This document shows positions 1-7,821 of a stretch of 64,000 nt of DNA, one piece after another. Made by a program: the position numbers and the translations under genes. Under the pieces are notes generated by a model, which was not told the origin of the DNA, did not search any database, and worked only from the letters and a program-made list of their open reading frames with translations. Location: positions 20,736 through 84,735 of the forward strand of contig JBDUEM010000002.1 of assembly GCA_040002435.1 (NCBI GenBank), given 5' to 3'. Numbering within the stretch: the stretch's first letter is position 1; the number at the start of each line of letters is the position of its first letter. This stretch comes from JANXXV01 sp040002435. GTDB taxonomy: Bacteria > Acidobacteriota > Terriglobia > Bryobacterales > Bryobacteraceae.

Positions 1-1386
1 CTGGGCGCACTGACCTACCTCTGCCTTGATTTTGTCGATCTCCTGCCGCCGCCGCGCAGCCGATGTATCGGGAAAGAAATTGTCCGCCGCCAGGGCTTCG
101 GCATCGCTGTCGTCCCACTTGTTCCACAAGCGTACGATGGAATCGCGCGTGGAGATGAGAACCGGGGACGGCGGAAGCTGGCGCGGTTGCAGCGCACCGG
201 TTTTCCGCAACGCATCATAGGCGTCGCTCATTGGCGGCGCGGGTCCGGTGTAGGTCAGGTTAGCCATCGCGAACATGCCCACGCCATAGTCCGGCAGCCA
301 CATCATATAACTGCCGAAGCCGGGCAACCCGCCGCCGTGTCCAACGATGTGTTCGAAGCGGCAATCGGCTGAGATTCGCAGGCCATAGCCATAGCTGTTC
401 ACAGTTGCCTGTAAAGGCGCGTCCGGAGTGGTACGGTTTGCAGTCAGGCTGTAGAAACGCGCCGGACGCTGCATTTCACGCTGCGAACTGCGCCGCACGG
501 GACCGCTCTGGGCATCATCGCGCGGGGGAAAGGCGGACAGCTGGTACGCCACATACTTTGCCAGATCCCTGGCTGTTGTTACCAACCCACCCATCGCGCC
601 GAATGTTCCGTGAGCCAGTGACGGCTCTTCCAGATATTCGTCGCCGATCTTCTTATAGCCCATGGCCCGGGAAGGGGCCGGAAGCGATCCGGGCTCGAGC
701 GACGACGATCGCATTCCGATGGGCGCCAGGATCTGCTTTTCGAGGTACTCGCGATAGGGCATCCCGGAAGCCTTCGTGACAATCCGCCCCAACAGCGCGA
801 AGCCATAGTTTGAGTATTCGTACGCCGTGTCCGGCGTGGTGGAAAACGGAAGCCCCGCCTGCAACCAGCGCGTCAGGCCTTCTTCACTGATGGCAAGCTG
901 GCGGTCGCCCCACGGATTGTCCTCCGGGAAACCGGCTCCATGCGTCAACAATTCGCGGATCCTGATGGGCAACGTGTCCTGCGTAGGATACTTCCACGCC
1001 GCCAGTTCGGGAATCCATTTCGAAGCCGGGTCGTCGAGGGAAAGCTTTCCCGCGTCGCGCAGTTTCAAAATCGCCAGCACAGTGAAACTCTTGGTCATCG
1101 ATGCGATCCGGAACGCGGTATCGGGTGTCACGGGATCCTTCGTTTTCCGGTCGCGCATGCCGAAGGTCTTCACCAGTGCGAGTTCGCCGTCGATCACGAC
1201 TCCGAACACCATTCCGGGAATGCCTTTCTGTTGCTGAAACTGATCGAAGATCTTTTCTATTTCCGGAAATGCGGTCGCGAGCTTAGACCGGCGGCCCGGA
1301 TCAGTGAAACGCGGGACGGGTAAATTGTCGGAGGCAAACACGGGCGAGAGGACTGCAAGAAGCGCTACGGCAGCCGAGAGTTTCAT
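1..1386 (-). CDS. Secreted serine hydrolase, beta-lactamase (class C/PBP) family; C-terminus cut by window edge
   Basis: The reading frame is open from the ATG at 1386 to the window edge with no stop, so the 462 visible codons are an incomplete protein. A signal peptide is visible (MKLSAAVALLAVLSPVFA, cleavage near residue 19). The active-site SxxK motif is S96-M-T-K99, the second motif is Y191-S-N193, and an HGGG triad lies in the C-terminal third. This is the order found in class C beta-lactamases, D-aminopeptidases, esterases and PBP-like hydrolases. After the catalytic domain a further region runs off the edge. The substrate cannot be told from sequence. Acidobacteria carry many paralogues, mostly annotated as serine hydrolases rather than true beta-lactamases. 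The gene is divergent from the acid phosphatase that starts at 1458, with about 70 bp of shared upstream DNA. Confidence 0.9.
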   Translation of the reverse strand, partial: MKLSAAVALLAVLSPVFASDNLPVPRFTDPGRRSKLATAFPEIEKIFDQFQQQKGIPGMVFGVVIDGELALVKTFGMRDRKTKDPVTPDTAFRIASMTKSFTVLAILKLRDAGKLSLDDPASKWIPELAAWKYPTQDTLPIRIRELLTHGAGFPEDNPWGDRQLAISEEGLTRWLQAGLPFSTTPDTAYEYSNYGFALLGRIVTKASGMPYREYLEKQILAPIGMRSSSLEPGSLPAPSRAMGYKKIGDEYLEEPSLAHGTFGAMGGLVTTARDLAKYVAYQLSAFPPRDDAQSGPVRRSSQREMQRPARFYSLTANRTTPDAPLQATVNSYGYGLRISADCRFEHIVGHGGGLPGFGSYMMWLPDYGVGMFAMANLTYTGPAPPMSDAYDALRKTGALQPRQLPPSPVLISTRDSIVRLWNKWDDSDAEALAADNFFPDTSAARRRQEIDKIKAEVGQCAQ

Positions 1387-1431
1387 AGGCAATCCATTTA
1401 TTGAAGCATGGTATCGAAGTATGCCGGGATC

Positions 1432-1455
1432 GGCTGCATAATTGGCTGCATAATT
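1432..1455. repeat. 12-bp tandem repeat (two copies) just before aphA
   Basis: GGCTGCATAATT occurs twice back to back, at 1432-1443 and 1444-1455, and ends 2 bp before the ATG at 1458. It fills the position where a Shine-Dalgarno sequence would be expected, and none is visible. Confidence 0.8.
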
Positions 1456-1457
1456 GA

Positions 1458-2132
1458 ATGATGCGCAGATTGACCCTTGCCGCAGTGGTGTGTTTGTCCT
1501 CTCTTGCTGCCGCTGAAGGTACCGCTGTCCGGCTGATTACTCTGGCCGAGCTCGCCAGGAGCTTGCCAAAAGAACCGGTCGTCGTAGTTTTCGATGTGGA
1601 CGATACGGCGCTTTTTACCAGCGCCGGATTTCAATGGGGATCGCGAACGTATGGACCCGATATCGTTTCCGCGGGAGTACCCATCCGCGAGGAGGATTTG
1701 AAAACGGCGGAGGAGAAGCGCAAGTATCGCGAGTTCTGGACAAAGATGAACAACGAACTCGACCAATATAGTGTCAGGAAATGGATCGCGGGCGAACTCA
1801 TCGCGATTCACAAATCGAGAGGAGACAAGATCTACTTCGTCACCAAGCGGATCTTCACGGGCAGTGAAAATCTGACCGAAACGCTGAAGAAGACCTTCGA
1901 TCTTCCTGAATTACCCCAGGTGATCTTCACCAACCGGCAATCGAAGACAGCAGCCTTCCGCAAGATCGCCGCCGTCCTCAGCTACGGAGATTCCGATGGC
2001 GACATCCGCGAATCGATTCAGGCGGGCGCGCGGCCTATTCGGGTGCTGCGCGCGCGAACGTCAGTAAATCAGGACCCGACACACAATGGCGCGTTCGGTG
2101 AGGAAGTGCTGGTTAATTCGGAATTCGACTAG
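1458..2132 (+). CDS. aphA: Class B (AphA-like) acid phosphatase, HAD superfamily
   Basis: This 224-aa protein has a signal peptide (about residues 1-20) and should act in the periplasm on organic phosphomonoesters. The HAD nucleophile motif is FDVDDT at residues 45-50 (D46 nucleophile, D48 acid/base), followed by LFTSAGF as in AphA. Motif II is FVTKR where enterobacterial AphA has FVTGR. Motif IV is YGDSDGDI, and the C-terminus GAFGEEVLVNSEF matches the class B family closely. Length (224 against about 237 for E. coli) is normal. The ATG at 1458 is followed by a second ATG at 1461; neither has a good ribosome-binding site because a tandem repeat occupies that spot. The stop overlaps the DyP peroxidase stop by 4 bp, tail to tail. 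Confidence 0.9.
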   Translation: MMRRLTLAAVVCLSSLAAAEGTAVRLITLAELARSLPKEPVVVVFDVDDTALFTSAGFQWGSRTYGPDIVSAGVPIREEDLKTAEEKRKYREFWTKMNNELDQYSVRKWIAGELIAIHKSRGDKIYFVTKRIFTGSENLTETLKKTFDLPELPQVIFTNRQSKTAAFRKIAAVLSYGDSDGDIRESIQAGARPIRVLRARTSVNQDPTHNGAFGEEVLVNSEFD

Positions 2133-3451
2133 CCTGGCAGTCCGGCCAGATAGCGTAGCGCCGTGATGCTGGGGAGGAAGAAGTAGGCCCCGGCCCTGGT
2201 CGTGATAAATGTCCCCATCCCGCGCACCACCGTCTGCGGCTTCGTGGGCCCGGGAATGCGAAAGCGGCCGCCTGGGGCGGGTTGATTGCCGAGAATGGGA
2301 TCTTTATCGGCGCCCAGCCCCGCGAAGTCGCCGTCGTTGACCCAATCCTTCATCAGAAACTCGAACTGATCGCGCAAATCGCCGCAAATGAACAGTCCCA
2401 GCAGGCCGCGTTCAATGCCGTCCTGCGGATTCTGAGGATCGTACGGCGCTCCGTAGGGCAGCCCGCGGCGCATAATGCGATGCGTCTCCCCTCCGCTTCC
2501 GGCCACCGCCGAACGGCGTGGGTTCGTTCGCCGGATATGAGAACCGAGCGGACACTTCCGGCCGGCCGGATCATCCGAGTGGTCGAAATGGTTCCATTGA
2601 TCGAACGGCACGGCCGCCTGCTGCGTGGCCTCGGAAGCCAGCGACAGCGGCACGCCACTGCGCCAGCGACCAACCAGTTTGGCCGCGATTAGTTCCCGGT
2701 CCAGTCCGGTTTGTTTGGCGGCATCGTCGAGAAAGTTCTCAAAGCCGAAACAGTCCTGTTGAAGAATACGGAATGCCGCGAAGCTGCCGTTCCTGCCGAG
2801 TGCATCGGGTGCCGGCATCGGATAGAAATGACCCGGATGGGCGCTCTCGTATCCGAGTACGAAGGCTCCCGGCGGTACGAGGTCCATCGGATCGGAAAAT
2901 TCAGGCGTGTCCTGCTTCTGCGCGGGCACTCCGGCAACGCGGGGCTGGGAAATCCCATCCACGAAACCGAAGTGGGCGCGGTGGTCCGCCGGTGCGTAAC
3001 CGTCGCGGCAGAAAACCTCGGTAGCCGCACCGGAGCACGCGCTCCGAATTTGAGCTGTGACGGTCTCCAGAATCTCGTGCGACTGCCCCGTCAAACTGAG
3101 CAGGATATGTACCTGCGTCGACCGGAAGGGATCAATCCAGTTTGCAGGATCGTTCACGCCCGTATCGCCTACCGCCGCTGCACGGCCAGCGGCGCCGAGC
3201 AGGAATTCCGGCGGAAAGGAATTGAGCGTCTCGTCCGGAATTCGCAGGGCCTTCAACCCGTCCGCGGTTAACCCGATATTGAGGCAATACTCGGGCTTCG
3301 CGTCCCAGCATTCGGCTGTGCGAACAGGGAGTGACGCCAGCAAAGTTTTCACGCGCGCCGCATCGTCAATTCGCAAGATGAGCGTGCGAAGAAACGGCAT
3401 TTTATAGCTGCGCAATACCACGCCCTGAATATCGGCGAGATCGAGCGGCAT
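2129..3451 (-). CDS. DyP-type heme peroxidase
   Basis: This 440-aa dye-decolorizing peroxidase has the family signature FGFVDGISQP at residues 161-170, where D165 is the distal catalytic aspartate. The CPLGSHIRRTNPR segment (residues 300-312) carries the predicted proximal heme ligand H305. A THRIMRRG segment (residues 323-330) supplies the distal arginine. Family members oxidise bulky dyes, phenols or porphyrin-like compounds with hydrogen peroxide. I see no signal peptide and no encapsulin cargo-loading tail; the protein ends YLAGLPG. It is the second gene of a two-gene unit, only 3 bp after the stop of the 159-aa protein upstream. The gene converges on aphA with a 4-bp overlap, so there is no room for a terminator between them. 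Confidence 0.92.
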   Translation of the reverse strand: MPLDLADIQGVVLRSYKMPFLRTLILRIDDAARVKTLLASLPVRTAECWDAKPEYCLNIGLTADGLKALRIPDETLNSFPPEFLLGAAGRAAAVGDTGVNDPANWIDPFRSTQVHILLSLTGQSHEILETVTAQIRSACSGAATEVFCRDGYAPADHRAHFGFVDGISQPRVAGVPAQKQDTPEFSDPMDLVPPGAFVLGYESAHPGHFYPMPAPDALGRNGSFAAFRILQQDCFGFENFLDDAAKQTGLDRELIAAKLVGRWRSGVPLSLASEATQQAAVPFDQWNHFDHSDDPAGRKCPLGSHIRRTNPRRSAVAGSGGETHRIMRRGLPYGAPYDPQNPQDGIERGLLGLFICGDLRDQFEFLMKDWVNDGDFAGLGADKDPILGNQPAPGGRFRIPGPTKPQTVVRGMGTFITTRAGAYFFLPSITALRYLAGLPG

Positions 3452-3454
3452 CAG

Positions 3455-3934
3455 CTATTCGGCGTCGGCTGCCTGGGCGAGAATCGTTTTCACGCCGAGG
3501 GTGGGATAGGCGCTATAGAAAGTGCCAAGGCATCGCAGATCATTTTTCCGCACGTAATCGAGAAAGGCGGCGCGGTTTTTCTGAACCGGGAGAGCCGGCG
3601 CATCCGCCATGTGAGCCAGCAACGCATTGAAGATGTCCCCGATAGCGTCGATGAAGTCGTTGATGTAATCCTCGAAGCTATCGTCATAGCTGGTGATGAC
3701 AGCCAGCTTCGTGTTGTTGTCCATGAAGACGAAGCGGGCGAAGTGAACTTTCGCCAGTTTGTCCAGTGCCACATCGATGGGATTCTTGTCCCTCGGCATC
3801 GATAGGAATTTGTTGAGCATCGCGCTCAAAGCGGCAAAATCCGCCGGTGACTTAACCGTCATGATGAGGGTGAGCGGATTTTGCTTGATGGCCGGCGCCG
3901 CGGCCGGAGTCGACTTGGATTCGGATGGTGACAT
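3455..3934 (-). CDS. Conserved hypothetical protein co-transcribed with DyP peroxidase
   Basis: This 159-aa protein has a good ribosome-binding site (AGGAG, 7 bp before the ATG at 3934). Its N-terminal 20 residues are Ala/Pro/Ser-rich and disordered-looking. The core alternates predicted strands and helices, with the segment KVHFARFVFMDNN, then a strand and SYDDSFEDYINDFID. This resembles the small ferredoxin-like (alpha+beta) domains often found next to or fused with peroxidases, but I cannot name a family with certainty. No signal peptide, metal-binding cysteines or membrane segments are seen. Because the DyP gene follows after 3 bp, the two products are probably made together and may interact or share a substrate. 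Function is unknown. Confidence 0.75.
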   Translation of the reverse strand: MSPSESKSTPAAAPAIKQNPLTLIMTVKSPADFAALSAMLNKFLSMPRDKNPIDVALDKLAKVHFARFVFMDNNTKLAVITSYDDSFEDYINDFIDAIGDIFNALLAHMADAPALPVQKNRAAFLDYVRKNDLRCLGTFYSAYPTLGVKTILAQAADAE

Positions 3935-4014
3935 TTTGAAACTCCTCCAGATGACTACGCGGAAAATCGGACGATTTATTATGCCACGATGCCCGAACTG
4001 AAGCCAATTAGTGG

Positions 4015-4074
4015 TAAGTGCAGGTGATATACTTACGATGCCAGAGGTAACATCTCCGGCGGATCAACGTTACC
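4015..4074. promoter_or_regulatory. Two nested inverted repeats upstream of the DUF1592 gene (possible operators)
   Basis: TAAGT (4015-4019) pairs with ACTTA (4031-4035), and GGTAAC (4046-4051) pairs with GTTACC (4069-4074). The second pair ends 25 bp before the ATG at 4100, so it would lie in the leader or the promoter. No convincing -35/-10 pair was found; this is pattern evidence only. Confidence 0.25.
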
Positions 4075-4099
4075 AGCAAGTAGGAAGAGGTAGGTGCGA

Positions 4100-6466
4100 A
4101 TGCATTCTGCAGTGCGAAGCCTGATTTTTGCCTTGTCCGCGGCCGGGTTGCTGCTGGCGGCAAACCCTTCGACTGCGAAACCCAGAATTGCCGGGAAGAC
4201 GCCTGCTGCCGCACCTGCCGTGTTCGCCGGTACCGCCGCGAATTTCGATAGCACTGTCAAGCCGATCCTGTCGCAGACCTGTATGCCCTGCCACAACGAC
4301 CGCATGGCCTCGGGCGGATTGGATCTGGCTGGCTTTGCCAACATCGGCTCCATCGGCGAACAGCGAGAGGGCTGGGAGAAAATTCTTCAAAAGATCCGTT
4401 CCGGCGAAATGCCGCCGAAGGGGATCCCCAAGCCACCGGCATCCCAAGTGGACGCGATGTCGAAGTTCGTGCAGGCGGAGTTTGAGTGGGCCGACCGCAA
4501 TGTGAAGCCCGATCCGGGCCGCGTGACGGCGCACCGGCTGAACCGCAACGAATATTCCAATACCATCCGGGACGTACTGGCCGTGGACTTCCGCGCCGAG
4601 AAAGACTTCCCTTCCGACGATTCGGGCTACGGATTCGACAACATCGGCGATGTGCTCACCATCTCGCCCGTACTCATGGAAAAGTACCTCAACGCCGCCG
4701 AGCGGATTGCGGCGCGTGCGATAGGCGCCGATCCTTTACCAAAGCCGCTGGAGGCGCAGTACCACGCCAAGGACAAGACCATCCGCCGTCCGGACGTCAG
4801 CACGATTGAAGCGACCCATCGCGTGGAGTGGGACGGTGAATATACCGTGCGCATCGGACTGCCTGGTGAGCGTTCTGCCGACGCTAAGCCGGTAACCATG
4901 AATTTCTACATGGACGGGAAGCTGCTGCAGTCCCGGCAGGTGGAAACCAAGCCTTCGAAGCTGGTTTACTTCAATCCCTATTCAGACGAAGAGTTGCATC
5001 TGGCGCTGCCTGAAGGCGATCACGTGTTCCGCGCCGCTTTCGTAAATGACGATTTCGTCAAGGGACTCAGCGAAAAGGACGCCTACAGCTCCAAGAAGAA
5101 TAAATACCTGGATTCGATCACATTTGTCGGCCCGTTTGCCTCGAAGACGGAAAAGGCGAGCCGCAAGAAGATTCTGATTTGCGATCCGAATTCGGGCCCG
5201 TCTTGCGTGGAGAAGATCGTCGCGACAGTTGCCCGCCGGGCGTATCGCAGACCGGTGACCAAAGCCGAAGTAGCCTCACTTCTCAAATTTGTGGCGATGG
5301 CGATGGCGGAGAAGCAAACGACGGAACAGGGGATTCAACTGGCGCTGCAGGCCGTTCTGGTGTCACCTCATTTTCTGTTCCGGATCGAGCGCGATGCCGA
5401 CGCTAACGATCCGTCGAAGGTCCATAAGATTTCCGAAATCGAGCTGGCTTCGCGCCTCAGCTACTTCCTTTGGAGTTCGACGCCGGACGACGAACTGCTG
5501 GGCCTGGCCGAAGCTGGCAAACTGCGCGCACCGGGCGTCCTGGATGCGCAGGTGAAGCGAATGCTGGCGGACGAACGAGCCGCTGCGTTCGCCTCCAACT
5601 TCGCCGGCCAGTGGCTGGAGACGCGGAACCTGGACAGCGTGAAGCCCGACCCGCAGAAGTTCCCGGAGTGGGGCGCCGACTTGCGCGACGCGATGAAGGC
5701 GGAGACCCGCATGTTTTTCGAGTGGGTTCTGCGCGAGAATCGTCCTCTGTCTGACTTCCTTGACGCGAAATATACCTTTCTGAATGACCGCTTGGCGAAG
5801 CACTATGGAATTGCCGGCGTGGCCGGTCCGGAGTTCCGGCGCGTGGAATTGACTACGGATCAGCGCGGCGGCATCCTGAGCCAGGCTGCGGTGCTGACGG
5901 TTTCCAGTTATCCAACCAGAACCTCGCCGGTCATCCGCGGCAAGTATGTGCTGCAGAATATTCTTGGCACTCCGCCTCCCCCGCCGCCGCCGGATGTTCC
6001 GGCACTGGATGAAAAGGCCGTAGGCAGCACCGGATCACTGCGGCAGCAGCTTGGCGTTCATCGCGCGAATGCAGTGTGCGCTTCCTGCCACAACAAGATG
6101 GATGTGCTGGGGTTCGGCCTGGAGAACTATGATGCCATCGGCCGCTGGCGCACCATGGACGGCAAATTTCCGATCGACGCAAGCGGAACCTTTCCGAATG
6201 GGAAGTCCTTCACCACGCCGGCGCAGATGTCGGAACTGCTGAAGGGCGATCTGCCTGAATTCTCACGCTGCCTGACTGAGAAAATGTTGACCTATGCGCT
6301 GGGCCGCGGCGTGGAACGCTACGATCGAAAAACCCTGAATGATATTAACGCGAAACTGGTTGCCGACAACTACCGTTTCCAAACGCTTTTGAATGAAATT
6401 GTCCGGAGTCTTCCGTTCCAATCACGGCGCGGCGAGACTCCGAAGAAGGAGCTCGCACAGCGATGA
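4100..6466 (+). CDS. Secreted DUF1592-type protein with two CxxCH heme motifs
   Basis: The protein has about 788 residues and an N-terminal signal peptide. Cytochrome c-like CMPCH occurs at residues 61-65 and a second CASCH near residue 670. The layout matches the DUF1587/DUF1595/DUF1592/DUF1588/DUF1585 family described mainly from Planctomycetes and Acidobacteria. HRLNRNEYSNTIRDVL (near residue 148) is typical of the DUF1587 part, and a PPPPPPP hinge lies before the last domains. An ATG at 4100 is preferred over the in-frame GTG at 4094 because GGAAGAGG (4083-4090) sits 9 bp before the ATG and only 3 bp before the GTG. The stop overlaps the DUF1552 start by 4 bp. The family's biochemical function is unknown; a periplasmic electron-transfer or carbohydrate-related role is usually assumed from context. 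Confidence 0.9.
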   Translation: MHSAVRSLIFALSAAGLLLAANPSTAKPRIAGKTPAAAPAVFAGTAANFDSTVKPILSQTCMPCHNDRMASGGLDLAGFANIGSIGEQREGWEKILQKIRSGEMPPKGIPKPPASQVDAMSKFVQAEFEWADRNVKPDPGRVTAHRLNRNEYSNTIRDVLAVDFRAEKDFPSDDSGYGFDNIGDVLTISPVLMEKYLNAAERIAARAIGADPLPKPLEAQYHAKDKTIRRPDVSTIEATHRVEWDGEYTVRIGLPGERSADAKPVTMNFYMDGKLLQSRQVETKPSKLVYFNPYSDEELHLALPEGDHVFRAAFVNDDFVKGLSEKDAYSSKKNKYLDSITFVGPFASKTEKASRKKILICDPNSGPSCVEKIVATVARRAYRRPVTKAEVASLLKFVAMAMAEKQTTEQGIQLALQAVLVSPHFLFRIERDADANDPSKVHKISEIELASRLSYFLWSSTPDDELLGLAEAGKLRAPGVLDAQVKRMLADERAAAFASNFAGQWLETRNLDSVKPDPQKFPEWGADLRDAMKAETRMFFEWVLRENRPLSDFLDAKYTFLNDRLAKHYGIAGVAGPEFRRVELTTDQRGGILSQAAVLTVSSYPTRTSPVIRGKYVLQNILGTPPPPPPPDVPALDEKAVGSTGSLRQQLGVHRANAVCASCHNKMDVLGFGLENYDAIGRWRTMDGKFPIDASGTFPNGKSFTTPAQMSELLKGDLPEFSRCLTEKMLTYALGRGVERYDRKTLNDINAKLVADNYRFQTLLNEIVRSLPFQSRRGETPKKELAQR

Positions 6467-7803
6467 TCACCGGGAAGGCACTGGCACGACGAACTTTTCT
6501 ACGGGGTATTGGGACGACGATCGCACTCCCGTTTCTGGATGCGATGACACCGGCGATGGCGGCGACTACGGCGAAAGCTCCCGTCCGGATGGGCTTTGTC
6601 TACGTTCCGAACGGCATGGATGTCCGGAACTGGAACCTCGATTACGAGGGCAAGCTGGGTGAATTGTCGCGCATCATGAAGCCGCTGGAGCCCTTTAAGG
6701 ATGACATCCTGGTGCTGGGCAATCTGACGCACAACAACGGCCGTGCGCTGCTGGACGGCCCGGGCGATCACGGCCGCTGCTGTGGAGCCTACCTGACCGG
6801 AATGCAGCCGCGGAAGACGATGGTGGATATCAAGGCCGGCATTTCCTGCGATCAGATTGTCGCCAACCATATCGGTAACAAGACGCGATTCCCTTCCCTC
6901 GAACTTGGCCTCGAAGATGCGCGCCAGGCCGGAGACTGCGATTCCGGTTATTCCTGCGCTTACACTAACAACCTGGCATGGCGCAGTGAGACGCAGCCGC
7001 TGCCGCCGGTTCTCGATCCCCGCGCTTTATTTGAGCGGCTGTTCGGAAACGGTGTCGCTCTCAGCCCGGAGGCTCGCGCGCTGCAGAGCAAATACCGGCG
7101 CAGCATTCTGGACTTCGTCACGGGTGATACGAAGAAGCTGGAAACAAACCTCGGTCCGACAGACAAGCGCAAGCTGGAAGAGTACCTTTCGTCCGTCCGT
7201 GAAATTGAGCGTCAGCTCGAAAAGGCCGAGAAGGACAACGCGCAGATCGACCCGAAGATGCCCAAGCCGTACGGTGTCCCCGCCGACTTTGCGGAGCACT
7301 TCAAGCTGATGACCGACATGTTGACCATCGCGCTGCAGGCTGACCTGACCCGCGTCTTCACATTCCTGGTCACTCGCGAAGGCACTTCCCGGGCCTACAG
7401 AGAACTGGGGATTCCAGACGGCCATCATCCGCTGACGCACCATCAGAACAAGCCCGAACTGATGGAGAAGGTGTCGCAGATCAACACCTATCACGTCAAG
7501 CAATTCGCCGGCTGGATTGAGAAGTTGAAATCGATTCAGGAAGGCGACGGATCGCTCTTTGACAATTCGATGATAGTCTACGGCGCCGGCCTGACAGACG
7601 GCAACAAGCACAACCACGAGGATCTGCCGACGGTTCTGGTGGGCCATGGCGGGAACAACTTCATTAAGACCGGCCGCCGCATCGTGTATCGCAAGGAAAC
7701 GCCGATGTCGAATCTATTCCTCTCCATGATGGACCGGATGGATGTCCATAGTGAAAACTTTGGCGACTCCACGGGAAGATTGGACGGGCTGGATCTCAGC
7801 TAA
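6463..7803 (+). CDS. DUF1552 family secreted protein
   Basis: This 446-aa protein begins with a twin-arginine-like leader (ARRTFLRGIGTTIALPFLDAM), so export in folded form is likely. The body matches the DUF1552 family, with MGFVYVPNGMD near the N-terminus and DNSMIVYGAGLTDGNKHNHEDLP in the C-terminal half, which resembles the sulfatase/alkaline-phosphatase-like fold of the related DUF1501 family. Its ATG overlaps the stop of the DUF1592 gene (ATGA-type coupling), as in the paired DUF1592-DUF1552 operons of other acidobacteria and planctomycetes. The two products are presumably partners in the periplasm. No enzymatic activity is established for the family. Confidence 0.9.
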   Translation: MITGKALARRTFLRGIGTTIALPFLDAMTPAMAATTAKAPVRMGFVYVPNGMDVRNWNLDYEGKLGELSRIMKPLEPFKDDILVLGNLTHNNGRALLDGPGDHGRCCGAYLTGMQPRKTMVDIKAGISCDQIVANHIGNKTRFPSLELGLEDARQAGDCDSGYSCAYTNNLAWRSETQPLPPVLDPRALFERLFGNGVALSPEARALQSKYRRSILDFVTGDTKKLETNLGPTDKRKLEEYLSSVREIERQLEKAEKDNAQIDPKMPKPYGVPADFAEHFKLMTDMLTIALQADLTRVFTFLVTREGTSRAYRELGIPDGHHPLTHHQNKPELMEKVSQINTYHVKQFAGWIEKLKSIQEGDGSLFDNSMIVYGAGLTDGNKHNHEDLPTVLVGHGGNNFIKTGRRIVYRKETPMSNLFLSMMDRMDVHSENFGDSTGRLDGLDLS

Positions 7804-7821
7804 GCCGCCCGGTAAATCACT

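Noticed and set aside
2129..3451. DyP peroxidase as encapsulin cargo
   Set aside because: No C-terminal cargo-loading peptide is visible and no encapsulin gene is nearby.
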